Positions 43,452-51,835 of a DNA stretch of 64,000 nucleotides are shown here, piece after piece. A program made the position numbers and the translations under genes. Position 1 is the stretch's first letter. Each line of letters begins with the position of its first letter. The notes beneath the pieces are model-generated. The model did no database searches, was not told the DNA's origin, and was given only the letters and a program-made list of their open reading frames with translations. This stretch comes from Planctomycetota bacterium (GTDB lineage: Bacteria > Planctomycetota > Phycisphaerae > UBA1845), in contig JAJRPG010000094.1 in NCBI GenBank assembly GCA_024280855.1, forward strand, positions 1-64,000, written 5' to 3'.

Positions 43452-44057
43452 CTAGGCCAGTATGGCTTTGTCCGTTTCCTTCTTCATGCGCTTCATGGAT
43501 TTCTCAAGCATGTTGATGCGTCGATCGGCTCGTTCAAAATTCTGCGTCATATCGCGTAACGCGCTTTTCAGCCCTTGGTTTATACTTGCGTAAGATTTAA
43601 CAGTAGCGATTAGATCATCGATCGTATCTTCAGGAGACTTCGGTTCTTTAGGCAGTGGAGGCAATGGCGTATCGAGCAATAGTTTCCTTGTGGCCTTGAC
43701 CCGTTTTTGGCCCAAGACGATTTCACCACGCTCGACGTATTCCTTTTCCGTGACACCGGATTCGATGGCTGCGAAAATACGTTGGCGGGTTTCGTTCATG
43801 TGTTCGATCAACTCGAAGTTCTCGTTCATCCATGTTTCGATGGATTTTCCTTCGCTATGGATCATGTCGAGCAGCTTGTTGTGATAATGCTTCTGCATCA
43901 TCATGATATTCCACGCGAAGCGATAAGCTGCGCGTCGCACGGCTCGCACGCCGCTCACTAGCTTACGTGTTCCGGTCGCAAGATTGCCCGATTCTTTGAG
44001 GGCGTCATGCCACAGATTGTCGAACTTTGGAACTTGAACTGTTTTCTTGTTGGACAT
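43452..44057 (-). CDS. Helical coiled-coil protein starting inside the larger frame, 201 aa
   Basis: The ATG at 44057 has GGAG 8 bases upstream, the best ribosome site in this part, so this protein is very probably made on its own. It is mostly helical: a basic first half (KLVSGVRAVRRAAYRFAWNI, about 30-49), a central part with His/Met, and a C-terminal coiled coil (about 150-200: DMTQNFERADRRINMLEKSM). Its place in the early arm is where Mu-like phages carry small host-modulating and recombination-helper genes, but I recognise no family. Confidence 0.6.
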   Translation of the reverse strand: MSNKKTVQVPKFDNLWHDALKESGNLATGTRKLVSGVRAVRRAAYRFAWNIMMMQKHYHNKLLDMIHSEGKSIETWMNENFELIEHMNETRQRIFAAIESGVTEKEYVERGEIVLGQKRVKATRKLLLDTPLPPLPKEPKSPEDTIDDLIATVKSYASINQGLKSALRDMTQNFERADRRINMLEKSMKRMKKETDKAILA

Positions 44058-44741
44058 TTGAATTACTCCTTTTTTTTTATACCAACCTCTATGCTTTGAA
44101 CAATAGAACCCTGTTTTGTTAATCCTGATTTGACTTGGAGATCGTGGACCAGTATCGCAATTACAAATTACGCATTTGGTATTACATGCGCCCTTATTTC
44201 TGAGAAAACCGTGACGTTTATTTGCGCAGCTTCTGCATCTGTTACCCGACTCCTGATTGATTCTATGGGGTTTCAGCCATCCGAGTGGATGATTGCAATC
44301 TTCACAGTAACAAATCCTGCCACCTTTGTAGCACGGAGCATGTACGCCATGTTGGTGTTTAACGACGCAGGATCGACAGCGATTTCCTGCTTGAAAATTG
44401 ATCTGGGCAGGTGAAAACCATCCGAGAGATTTGTTGCAATCTTTACAATAGACAAATTGCCCGCCTGACCACGATGGGTGTCGCTCACCAATACAAAGCG
44501 TAGACGGGATAACCCCCTTGAGTAAACGGGTTGTTCGTGCATAACAATTTTGGCACATGCCTTTTGCGTAGTGTTTTGTTAATACTGAGCATTCAGGGCA
44601 TACAATTAGTTTTCGAGCTTGCCTTATCATAGCGAAATGGCATTTCCGGCAACGCGATGCTTGGGGTTTTTTTCCCCCACCACAATCAGGGCACACGCGT
44701 GCTTGCTTAGTCTTCGGTTTGTCTGTTGTCGAAGCAGTCAT
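43452..44741 (-). CDS. Zinc-ribbon-rich protein fused in frame to a helical protein, 429 aa
   Basis: Starts at ATG 44741, one base after the stop of the dockerin-like gene. Residues 1-228 hold many CxxC/CxxxC pairs in repeating units (VCPDCGG, CRKC, VCPECS, MCQNC, then two units of the form YC.DCN..LGW, ending NRCRSC), and ERHPSWSGG, a motif common near HNH/homing-type nucleases; no HNH residues follow. The frame then runs through A9 (44075-44083 region) into a second, helical protein that has its own strong ribosome site and ATG at 44057. It is either one fused protein or two genes whose separating stop was lost in the A run. Confidence 0.55.
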   Translation of the reverse strand: MTASTTDKPKTKQARVCPDCGGGKKPQASRCRKCHFAMIRQARKLIVCPECSVLTKHYAKGMCQNCYARTTRLLKGVIPSTLCIGERHPSWSGGQFVYCKDCNKSLGWFSPAQINFQAGNRCRSCVVKHQHGVHAPCYKGGRICYCEDCNHPLGWLKPHRINQESGNRCRSCANKRHGFLRNKGACNTKCVICNCDTGPRSPSQIRINKTGFYCSKHRGWYKKKGVIQMSNKKTVQVPKFDNLWHDALKESGNLATGTRKLVSGVRAVRRAAYRFAWNIMMMQKHYHNKLLDMIHSEGKSIETWMNENFELIEHMNETRQRIFAAIESGVTEKEYVERGEIVLGQKRVKATRKLLLDTPLPPLPKEPKSPEDTIDDLIATVKSYASINQGLKSALRDMTQNFERADRRINMLEKSMKRMKKETDKAILA

Positions 44742-44742
44742 T

Positions 44743-45063
44743 TTATGAACACGTCGCCTGTAATAAGTAGTAGTCGTATAGATCGACGTCGCCGTCTTTG
44801 TCGGCGTCGAATAGTCGCTCGCAACCCTCTGGCAAATTGGGCGTCCACGGTCCCCATTCACACAGTGGGTTGAATATGTCCTCGCCCGTGGCAGTTCGAT
44901 CATCAACAAATCCACTCACGCCTTGCGGGCATTGCCCCGACCTTCCCCATGACGGTGTCATGTTCATGGGCGTGTCAATGATGCGTACATGGACGATGTT
45001 GCCAGGGCCATAAATGCACGTGCCGAATGCGAAAAGTGCTGCGCATAATTTAATCGGTGTCAT
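44743..45063 (-). CDS. Small secreted protein with dockerin-like tail
   Basis: The ATG at 45063 is preceded by GAGG at 8 bases and overlaps the RecQ-type stop as ATGA. A signal peptide (about 1-25: KLCAALFAFGTCIYG) precedes about 60 residues rich in Pro, Gly and Trp (GPWTPNLPEGCERLF). The C-terminus carries DADKDGDVDLYDYYLLQATC, a single dockerin-like calcium loop of the kind on many planctomycete secreted proteins. A host-type secreted protein inside a phage early operon is unusual and looks like acquired cargo. Function unknown; it might act at the cell surface. Confidence 0.65.
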   Translation of the reverse strand: MTPIKLCAALFAFGTCIYGPGNIVHVRIIDTPMNMTPSWGRSGQCPQGVSGFVDDRTATGEDIFNPLCEWGPWTPNLPEGCERLFDADKDGDVDLYDYYLLQATCS

Positions 45064-46352
45064 CGGTGTGACCTCAAATTCTCGTAGTAGATACACCTGT
45101 CACAGGCGCTGCAAAATTCGCGGTCATAAGTGCCGCCAAAATGGTGAACCAACTGATGGTGCAAGCATACGCCGCGTTCGCAAAAACTATCCATGTGCGA
45201 TAGCGCGCAGTTACGAGCATTTGTAATGTCGGGGCTAAGATTTTTTTCTAACTCGTCGATCTCGAACAGGCACATCCAATAATGGTAGTCACGTTTGTGG
45301 TGGAACATGATGCAGTCGGCTGGCTCGCCATCACGACCGGCTCGACCAATCTCCTGATGATAAGTCTCGATCGAGGATGGCATACAAGTGTGGACGACAT
45401 AGCGGACGTCGGGCTTATCGACGCCCATGCCGAACGCGATGGTGGCGACGACGATTTTAATCTCATCAGCCATGAAACGATCTTGCACGTCGCGGCGATC
45501 GGCATCGTCCATGCCCGCGTGGTACGCGGCGGCACTGTAGCCTTTAACACGCAAGGCTTCGGCGATGCCTTCGGTCTCGCCACGGGTGGGGCAATAGATG
45601 ATGCCCGCGTGACCTTTTTGGCCGGTGTGTGGGTAGACAGCCTCTCGCAAAAGCTGGTCGGCTAAATCCTGACGGAAAATCAACGATAGGTTTAGGTTGG
45701 GGCGGTCGAAGTCACCCACATATATCGCGGCGGCATCTAAGCCGAGAATGCTTATGATTTCGTTGCGGACCTCTAGCGTGGCGGTGGCAGTGAATGCCGC
45801 TATGGTGGCATTGTTATACACGACGCGAAGGCGGTTGAGCTTCTGATAATCGGGCCGGAAATCATGGCCCCATTGACTAATGCAATGGGCCTCGTCGATG
45901 ACGACATAGCCAACTTGGGATGGTCCAATCGCCGTGATGAAAGCTGGCGTCAACACGCGCTCTGGCGAAACGTATAAAATGTCTAACAAGCCCTTGCTGG
46001 CCTGATCGTAAATCTCGGCGTGCTGGCGATGGTCCTGGCCGCTGTGCATGTAAGCGGCCTCCATTTCGATCGAGGCGAGCTTGCATATTTGATCTTCCAT
46101 CAGCGCTTTGAGCGGTGAGACAACGATCATCAAACCGCTGGTGTATTTGGCTACGCCTTGAAAGATCAGGCTCTTGCCACTGCCCGTTGGCAGCACCGCG
46201 AGCAAATCGCGGTCGTCTTCGATTAGCGCCTCAATGCACTCATGCTGAAGCGGGCGAAACTCTTTATGGCCCCAGTCGTGCAGGATGCGATCGTAAACCG
46301 TTACGCCGGGCCTTGAGCCGAGCGGGATATCAGATGGGAAGGTGATTGTCAT
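45060..46352 (-). CDS. RecQ-type DNA helicase, short form
   Basis: A superfamily 2 3'-5' DNA helicase of 430 residues. Motif I AVLPTGSGKS (K60), motif II DEAH (153-156) in the RecQ-specific DEAHCISQWGHDFRPDY, motif III FTATAT, a GVDKPDVRYVVH motif V area and IGRAGRDG (motif VI). After the helicase core come the zinc cysteines (NCALSHMDSFCERGVC and FCSACDRC). The winged-helix and HRDC domains of full RecQ are missing. Start and stop overlap both neighbours by ATGA, so it is an integral part of the early operon. It may help replicative transposition or resolve recombination intermediates; that is inference. Confidence 0.88.
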   Translation of the reverse strand: MTITFPSDIPLGSRPGVTVYDRILHDWGHKEFRPLQHECIEALIEDDRDLLAVLPTGSGKSLIFQGVAKYTSGLMIVVSPLKALMEDQICKLASIEMEAAYMHSGQDHRQHAEIYDQASKGLLDILYVSPERVLTPAFITAIGPSQVGYVVIDEAHCISQWGHDFRPDYQKLNRLRVVYNNATIAAFTATATLEVRNEIISILGLDAAAIYVGDFDRPNLNLSLIFRQDLADQLLREAVYPHTGQKGHAGIIYCPTRGETEGIAEALRVKGYSAAAYHAGMDDADRRDVQDRFMADEIKIVVATIAFGMGVDKPDVRYVVHTCMPSSIETYHQEIGRAGRDGEPADCIMFHHKRDYHYWMCLFEIDELEKNLSPDITNARNCALSHMDSFCERGVCLHHQLVHHFGGTYDREFCSACDRCIYYENLRSHR

Positions 46353-46783
46353 GCAGATGGTTCCTTTCGTTTCAACATGTTCTTGAGGACGCGGATGATT
46401 TCACCGGCACGTTTCGAGGTTTCGATTTGCGATGGTGTGGGAAACCCGAAGTTGTTGAATAGCCATCGCTCGAACGCTGCCTCATCGTCGAAACATTGCG
46501 AACCGAGCCGGGCGATCTGCTGCACCTGGTCATCGGTGCGCATGCGCAATCCTTTGGGCTTGCCCTTGTACGCCGATGGTTTTTTGCCGGGTGGGTTGGC
46601 CGGGTCTTTGCCAGATAAACGCTTAATCATGTCACTCGCGCCTGCGCTCGAAAGATCGTGCAAGCGAGAGCCTGCCATGTCACGCACCTGGTCAACGGAT
46701 AAGCCGCGACGACGGGCGGCGATCATGATCGTCTTACGCTGCAAAGCCGTTGACGAACCGGGATTCGTTTTCAATGATGCCAT
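46349..46783 (-). CDS. GemA/Gp16-like (DUF1018) Mu-type regulatory protein
   Basis: About 144 residues from the ATG at 46783, which overlaps the upstream stop as TGATG. Pattern: IMIAARRRGLSVDQVRDMAG (about 20-39), DLSSAGASDMIKRL (about 43-56), a Lys/Pro linker, then RMRTDDQVQQIARLGSQCF and a helical C-terminus with FNNFGFPTPSQIETSKRAGEII. This matches what I know of Mu GemA family proteins, which modulate host gene expression early in lytic growth. It lies between MuB-side genes and the helicase. The stop overlaps the helicase start by ATGA. Confidence 0.75.
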   Translation of the reverse strand: MASLKTNPGSSTALQRKTIMIAARRRGLSVDQVRDMAGSRLHDLSSAGASDMIKRLSGKDPANPPGKKPSAYKGKPKGLRMRTDDQVQQIARLGSQCFDDEAAFERWLFNNFGFPTPSQIETSKRAGEIIRVLKNMLKRKEPSA

Positions 46784-46974
46784 CAGGTAAAAAGTTTCCT
46801 CCATATACGATCGATGATTTCTGTTCGCTGCTCATTCACGGACAAACCATATTGGCTATGCGCGTAATCCAATTTCATCTTGGCGATGAAATGCCTCTCC
46901 GATGAAGTCATCGCTCGACCTGCGATGGGCTTAGCCTCAAAAATCTGTAATAGTTTGTTGCACGCATCTAACAT
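46783..46974 (-). CDS. Small early protein, 63 aa (paralogue of the 46985-47173 gene)
   Basis: ATG 46974 behind GGAAA. A short helical protein with the pattern MTSSERHFIAKMKLDYAHSQYGLS...IIDRIWRKL, which matches residue by residue in spacing the next upstream gene (MTDWELDFVESAQ...IITRIWNKV). The two are therefore diverged copies. Function unknown; no zinc or HTH motif is clear. Its stop overlaps the GemA-like start (TGATG). Confidence 0.6.
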   Translation of the reverse strand: MLDACNKLLQIFEAKPIAGRAMTSSERHFIAKMKLDYAHSQYGLSVNEQRTEIIDRIWRKLFT

Positions 46975-46984
46975 TGGTGGTTTC

Positions 46985-47173
46985 CTACCGACAAACTTTG
47001 TTCCAGATACGAGTGATTATTACAAGACGATTGGGTGTCATCTGTAGTCCGAATTTTGAGCAGCGTTGACGTTGAGCGCTTTCCACGAAATCCAATTCCC
47101 AGTCGGTCATCCTTCGACCATCGTCAGGATTGTGTTCTAAAATTTCCGATAGCATGTCGTGAGCGTCTGGCAT
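46985..47173 (-). CDS. Small early protein, 62 aa (paralogue of the 46783-46974 gene)
   Basis: ATG 47173 is preferred to the earlier frame start because AAAGGA lies about 8 bases upstream. The conserved part is MTDWELDFVESAQRQRCSKFG...IITRIWNKVC. It is spaced 10 bases from its paralogue. Small and helical; function unknown. Duplicated small genes of this kind are common in phage early regions. Confidence 0.6.
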   Translation of the reverse strand: MPDAHDMLSEILEHNPDDGRRMTDWELDFVESAQRQRCSKFGLQMTPNRLVIITRIWNKVCR

Positions 47174-47183
47174 TAGTGATCCT

Positions 47184-47405
47184 TTAGTTGCGAGAGATTT
47201 CACTTACTAGATTTGGGACATTTATATGGCTTGGGAGTTTATGACCGGGCCTGACTTGCCCACTCCATCGACCTTCGTTGAACTTGATGATGCGTATGTT
47301 TATACCGGGTGGCCATGGCGCATCCAGCGGATTTCTCTTGGGACGTTTGCCCTTAGAAAAATCCAGTATCTGACAATCAGATTGTACTTTTTCGTGATCC
47401 TTCAT
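47184..47405 (-). CDS. Small early protein, 73 aa
   Basis: ATG 47405 behind GAGGAGG, one of the strongest ribosome sites in the early arm. The protein is polar, with a KGKRPKRNPLDAPWPPG stretch and an RIIKFNEGRWSGQ strand. No known motif, no membrane segment. It lies 30 bases after the MuB-like gene. Confidence 0.55.
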   Translation of the reverse strand: MKDHEKVQSDCQILDFSKGKRPKRNPLDAPWPPGINIRIIKFNEGRWSGQVRPGHKLPSHINVPNLVSEISRN

Positions 47406-47435
47406 TTGTTCCTCCTCGAACTAGGTGCGTTGGTA

Positions 47436-48581
47436 CTATGTTCCAGTCGCCGCTGTGCGTGCCGAGGTTTGACGCCTGAGATTGACGCGGTCCTGGTCGG
47501 TGTGCGTAGGACGCAACTTGGATTCCACCCACACCAAATCATGAGCCGTTATTTTGACCTTGTCGCCATCGCTAAGACCTTGTTTTTTACGGGCTTTGCG
47601 GGCCGCGTTTTTCAATAGCGACTTGCAGCGACGTAGCGATCCCTCGCCTATACGGTTGGCGACATCTTGTAGATACTTCACCGCATCGATCGATAGCTTG
47701 ATTGGTGTACGGTCGTAAAGCTTTCGGATTTCCTCTACGCTGAACAACGGCTTACCGCCGGTGTAGACATCCTTGCCCTCGGTCAAATGGTGAATCACGT
47801 CGTATCGGCTATATAGCTGACCATGATCGGGACCGATGGTGGCCACCAACCGATCGTGTAGATCGGCAGTGGCAAATAGCAACACAGGCACGCCGGTCGT
47901 ATCGTGAATGTCGCGCAAGAATTCTAACGCGGAGTCGTTTAGTTTTTGGGCCTCGTCGATTATCAACATGCGATCGCTATCAAGTAATCTATCCATGATG
48001 CGCTCGATGCGGGTCATGGAACGATGCCCCGCAACTGTTGTGCCGAGCAAGTCAAGCTTTAGAGAAATCGCATGAGCCAATCCACGTGGATGGTGATAGC
48101 TATCTATGATGCGCACATAAACCGATCCCACGTAATTATGATTGATGGCCTGGGCGCAGCGACTTTTACCAACGCCGGACGGTGCGAGCAACAACCCCAT
48201 TGTCCTGTTTTCGTGAACCAATCGAGCGGCGGCGAGTATGGCTTTGGCTACGCGGGTCTCGACATATTCTTCGTCGATGGACGCAGCCTTGGCACGGGCG
48301 TGCTGCTCGATCCGTGCGTTGAGTGTGCGAATGTATTTGTCGGCGTTCTCACGCCATTTGCGATCCATCAACTCGCGGATCGTGGTGTTGCCTGGCTTGC
48401 CAAGCTGCTTCGCCACATCTTTGGGTTGGATGTTGTTGCGATCAATATACTCGATGAAATTGTTCATCGCCAAGCATCGCTCTTGATCCGTCAATTCGCC
48501 GGTATTGGGCAGCGTCCATGCAGCCATGAGTATTTGATCCTTATCCTGTAGGATGTCTGTTAAGTTGTGTTGATCGGTCAT
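47436..48581 (-). CDS. MuB-like transposition ATPase
   Basis: AAA+ ATPase that in Mu binds target DNA and activates the transposase. 381 residues: an N-terminal helix-turn-helix region (about 35-75: YIDRNNIQPKDVAKQLGKPGNTTIRELM), Walker A APSGVGKS (133-140), Walker B LIIDEAQ (206-212), a sensor-like LLFATAD (about 232-238) and a basic C-terminus. ATG 48581 overlaps the transposase stop (ATGA), so A and B are translated together as in Mu. Confidence 0.9.
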   Translation of the reverse strand: MTDQHNLTDILQDKDQILMAAWTLPNTGELTDQERCLAMNNFIEYIDRNNIQPKDVAKQLGKPGNTTIRELMDRKWRENADKYIRTLNARIEQHARAKAASIDEEYVETRVAKAILAAARLVHENRTMGLLLAPSGVGKSRCAQAINHNYVGSVYVRIIDSYHHPRGLAHAISLKLDLLGTTVAGHRSMTRIERIMDRLLDSDRMLIIDEAQKLNDSALEFLRDIHDTTGVPVLLFATADLHDRLVATIGPDHGQLYSRYDVIHHLTEGKDVYTGGKPLFSVEEIRKLYDRTPIKLSIDAVKYLQDVANRIGEGSLRRCKSLLKNAARKARKKQGLSDGDKVKITAHDLVWVESKLRPTHTDQDRVNLRRQTSARTAATGT

Positions 48582-50782
48582 AACAATGACGACAAGTCAT
48601 CTGACAAGTCGTTGGCGTCATCCGTAACCGTTTCCTCATTATCAACGAACAGGTCATCCATGCCCTGGTCTTCCTCGTGATGGTCCCAATTGGTTTCTGG
48701 CACTTCGTCTTCAAACAAATCTTCCAAGTCGTCGGTGTCGATCGGGACGGGTTTGAACGCCGTTCGATCGGTTCTCGAAACGCTATCGACGCCAAGATGA
48801 ACGGGCACGATGTTGACGACATTTTTATCGTCGGTGCCGGTTTTCATGACGTGCGTATGCTTCTCGTTGTGTATGTGCATGGCTTCCTGCTCGACGCTGC
48901 GAGACTGCGTGATACGATTACGCTGCACCTTGTTGGCCTCCTTACGACTGCCCTGAACGCGACGCTGGGCCTCGCGTAAATCGTCTACATGCGTACCGGG
49001 CGGTAGCTGTTTGTTGGCCTCTAGCCGACCAAGCAGGCGGCGGGTTTCGATGTCCAGCACATGCACGTGTTCGCAATGCTCAACATCCAACGCGACCAGC
49101 ACCTTGCGACCTTTTAAGCTCTTGAGACAAGCTGCATATTGACCGTACGTCACACTGACGCCTCCGGCTGTTATGGTCACACCGTTGGCCCCGACCTTAT
49201 ACGCCCCGCGCATGTCCATCATTAAAAGTAACTGATCTTCGACGGCCTTACGCAATCGAGAGGCGGTGTGCCACACGGCCAGCGGGGCTTGATTATTTAG
49301 CCCGCTATGCTCGGTGCGGTGATAAGTGTCTATGTACTCGCATATGTGCTTACGGGCGTCGTCGAAGCTTGGCACGTTGGCGATGTCCTTACGCAACTCC
49401 TCTACATAGTCGGGCTTATAGTCTGATGATTTGCCGCAATAAGTGGCAAAATCCTTGTCGCACTGATCGTGCATCGTGCCGTACCAACGCTCCTGAATGC
49501 CCTTCGACCAAGGCGCGTACGGTATGGCGTAGTGGACCTTAATGCCTAACTCTTCGTACAAACCTAGCCAGCGGGCGTCGTTGGCGTCGAGCAAGCCGTC
49601 GCTCTTTTTAGCCACCTTTTCCCAATCGTCACCGTGGGTACGTTTTAGCGCATCCATCTGACGCTTGGTGATACCCGCAAATAGCTTCGATCTAAAATCC
49701 TTGCCGTTATCGAGTTTGATATGCTCGCAAATAGCCCAATCCCGAAACGCCATACGCAGTGCCGACATGATGGCATCTTGATGGGGCGACTTACCCAAAT
49801 GCCAGCCGACGACACAACGCGATCGGCAGTCCATAATGGTGGTGAGCCACGGGCGGATCGTTTTGCCACGATGTCTTACCCAATAGTCGCAGATGGTGTG
49901 ATCGGCTACATACCATTCGCCTGGCTCTACCGTGGTCCAGTCGATGCTTATGAATGACATGTACTTTCGCTGCCAAGATTCTTTGCCCTCACGCATCAAA
50001 CAGGTCAACGCCAGGTCATCACTTTTCTTTAGCCAGAGCTGCGTTGATCGTGCCGACGTGGGCCAGGCCAGGTCGTGCTTTTCGGCGTCGCGCAAGGTGG
50101 CGTCGTGACAATACTTGATCGATCGCCGCTTTTGCGTGTGCCACAAGAAATAGAAGTGTTCGATCGACTCTTCACACCGGCCACTTTGTGGCTCGCTCCC
50201 TGACAATCCGTCGTCGCCACCACCATCGCCGCTACCGTATTTGGGGATCAACGACTCGACGCCTGCGATGTGACCGCTGGTTGTCATGCGGTTGTAGTCT
50301 CGCCACCATGTTTGCAAGCTACGCGGCGAAATCTTAAACGGAGCTGGCTCCGCATGTATGGCATCAGCGGAAACTTCGTAGGCGATTTTAATGGCCAAGT
50401 GGCCATCTCGATTAAACGATAGCCGCTTACGCCATACATGCATCCAATGAGCCTTGCGATAGGCACGCTCGACGTGATGTTGCGGGTAGCTGTGGAGCAA
50501 GGACGCTTGGTCTCTGTCGTCGCGGGTGTTGTTGTTGGGGCAGGTCGATAACCTGGGATCGATGCGGCGATGTAACCACCAACAACACTTGCCCTTACCA
50601 TTGCGTGGTGGCGCCTTGCGTGCCCTGCCCTGCTTTTGCAAGTAGCTATTGCACTGCCACGACAACGTGCGTGCGGCTACGCCCATGAGCGACGACGCCT
50701 CGTCTATGGGAACCCAGGCGTCGGCGGCTTTGATGTCGCTGCGCGAGCGAAACGAATCAGATTGTCTGATTGCTATAGCCAT
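48578..50782 (-). CDS. MuA-like DDE transposase
   Basis: Transposase of the Mu/IS3-retroviral-integrase fold family, 734 residues. An N-terminal DNA-binding part includes a winged HTH (DAWVPIDEASSLMGVAARTL, about 21-40) and a second helical domain (about 90-170). The catalytic core has D294 (VADHTICDYW), D358 (KLDNGKDF) and E431 (PWSKGIQERWYGT), spacing 64 and 73. A beta-barrel-like part follows (about 540-620), and a Gln/Asn/Glu-rich, very acidic tail that in Mu contacts MuB. It starts 6 bases after the gene ending at 50789. All three catalytic residues are present, so it may be active. Confidence 0.92.
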   Translation of the reverse strand: MAIAIRQSDSFRSRSDIKAADAWVPIDEASSLMGVAARTLSWQCNSYLQKQGRARKAPPRNGKGKCCWWLHRRIDPRLSTCPNNNTRDDRDQASLLHSYPQHHVERAYRKAHWMHVWRKRLSFNRDGHLAIKIAYEVSADAIHAEPAPFKISPRSLQTWWRDYNRMTTSGHIAGVESLIPKYGSGDGGGDDGLSGSEPQSGRCEESIEHFYFLWHTQKRRSIKYCHDATLRDAEKHDLAWPTSARSTQLWLKKSDDLALTCLMREGKESWQRKYMSFISIDWTTVEPGEWYVADHTICDYWVRHRGKTIRPWLTTIMDCRSRCVVGWHLGKSPHQDAIMSALRMAFRDWAICEHIKLDNGKDFRSKLFAGITKRQMDALKRTHGDDWEKVAKKSDGLLDANDARWLGLYEELGIKVHYAIPYAPWSKGIQERWYGTMHDQCDKDFATYCGKSSDYKPDYVEELRKDIANVPSFDDARKHICEYIDTYHRTEHSGLNNQAPLAVWHTASRLRKAVEDQLLLMMDMRGAYKVGANGVTITAGGVSVTYGQYAACLKSLKGRKVLVALDVEHCEHVHVLDIETRRLLGRLEANKQLPPGTHVDDLREAQRRVQGSRKEANKVQRNRITQSRSVEQEAMHIHNEKHTHVMKTGTDDKNVVNIVPVHLGVDSVSRTDRTAFKPVPIDTDDLEDLFEDEVPETNWDHHEEDQGMDDLFVDNEETVTDDANDLSDDLSSLL

Positions 50783-50788
50783 GATTAC

Positions 50789-51052
50789 TTACGCAGCGAC
50801 TACGCGGGCTTTCTCCATGTTGGCTAGAAATTTTTCCATCAAGTCCGGTCTTGTGGACCTGCTGTAATTGATCGTGATTTTACGGTGCCATTCGCCTTCA
50901 ATAATTGCGTACAAAGTTTCAATCCCTCGCTTGCAAAAATCACAATACAAATAGGTGATGCGTTGGGAGCCGAGATCGTCTACCACAAAATGCTCGCAGT
51001 CCACGCAACCGTTGCAGGTGGGGCAATGTTGGATCGGGGAAAATTCACGCAT
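50789..51052 (-). CDS. Small zinc-ribbon protein, 87 aa
   Basis: Cysteine pairs HCPTCNGCVDC (about 9-19) and LYCDFCKRG (about 35-43) can bind zinc. The second half is a basic helix ending in MEKFLANMEKARVVAA. It overlaps the upstream gene by 8 bases and is 6 bases ahead of the transposase. No known function; small zinc proteins of this type often bind nucleic acid or act as adaptors. Confidence 0.6.
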   Translation of the reverse strand: MREFSPIQHCPTCNGCVDCEHFVVDDLGSQRITYLYCDFCKRGIETLYAIIEGEWHRKITINYSRSTRPDLMEKFLANMEKARVVAA

Positions 51053-51314
51053 GAGACAAATCTCCTTGAGATAAATCCCTGTTACGGGATAATTCTCCGT
51101 TATGATTTTTGGAGGCTCGACAAAAAACGCATAGCTCAGATAAGGTTTGGCGGATACGCACCTCGTCGGAGGCGTCGAATAAAAGTAGCTCTTGTGATTG
51201 ATGGCGACCGCAGCGGCATGACACGATGGTTTTCTTGTGGATCGGTTCGCCGAGCCAACAAGCCAAGAACGCCATCGCCGGTAGCGAGAGACTGAAAATT
51301 ATGATATCGATCAT
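51045..51314 (-). CDS. Small protein with N-terminal membrane segment and zinc-like cysteines, 89 aa
   Basis: ATG 51314 overlaps the upstream stop (ATGA) behind AAAGG. Residues 3-20 are hydrophobic (IIIFSLSLPAMAFLACWL), followed by SCRCGRHQ and LCVFCRAS, a possible split zinc site on the cytoplasmic side. The C-terminus is polar. Family unknown. It may be a membrane-bound early phage protein. Confidence 0.55.
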   Translation of the reverse strand: MIDIIIFSLSLPAMAFLACWLGEPIHKKTIVSCRCGRHQSQELLLFDASDEVRIRQTLSELCVFCRASKNHNGELSRNRDLSQGDLSHA

Positions 51315-51835
51315 AGGTTGTGTACCTTTCGATCGAATGACTTGGCGTGTGCTTGCATGATGTACGCATGTAACTGCGCGTCACGGACGCGGTGCAACTG
51401 GTGGGTGTGGTGATATTTAACCACGGACTCTTTATCCACATCGTCCACGCGACCGTCGGCGATGATGTCAGCCAGGTGCATCATTTGCTTATGATGTAGA
51501 CCTTCTTGCTCAACGGCGGCTCTGAACATGTCGCCGGGACTTAGCGGATCGATGAAATCGTTATGAATGATTTCGTACTTGCCAGAGTTGCCGAGTAGTA
51601 ATTCCAAGATGCGCAAGTCGAAGCTATGCTCTAACCAACAGCGCCAGAAATAGATGGGGATGTTGTACTTGCCGGTTCCGTAATCGCTGATGGTTTGCAG
51701 AGACTTGCCGGTCCATGATGCGACTAGCTTGCGCGATAGGGCGTAAGTCACACCAGTGATGCAATCGGTGACGATAGGCGACTGATCGAATAGTTCGTTT
51801 AGTAGTTGTGCGTCGGTATTCATCTCGTAATGCAT
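51311..51835 (-). CDS. Putative phage regulatory protein, 174 aa
   Basis: ATG 51835 with AGGGA 7 bases upstream. A helical soluble protein; about 28-60 has the order of a helix-turn-helix (VTYALSRKLVASWTGKSLQTISDYGTGKYNIP), reminding one of CII-like or Xre-like phage regulators with a long second domain (about 90-170, His-rich). The second domain would carry oligomerisation. First larger gene of the leftward early arm before the transposase. The regulator call is tentative. Confidence 0.5.
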   Translation of the reverse strand: MHYEMNTDAQLLNELFDQSPIVTDCITGVTYALSRKLVASWTGKSLQTISDYGTGKYNIPIYFWRCWLEHSFDLRILELLLGNSGKYEIIHNDFIDPLSPGDMFRAAVEQEGLHHKQMMHLADIIADGRVDDVDKESVVKYHHTHQLHRVRDAQLHAYIMQAHAKSFDRKVHNL

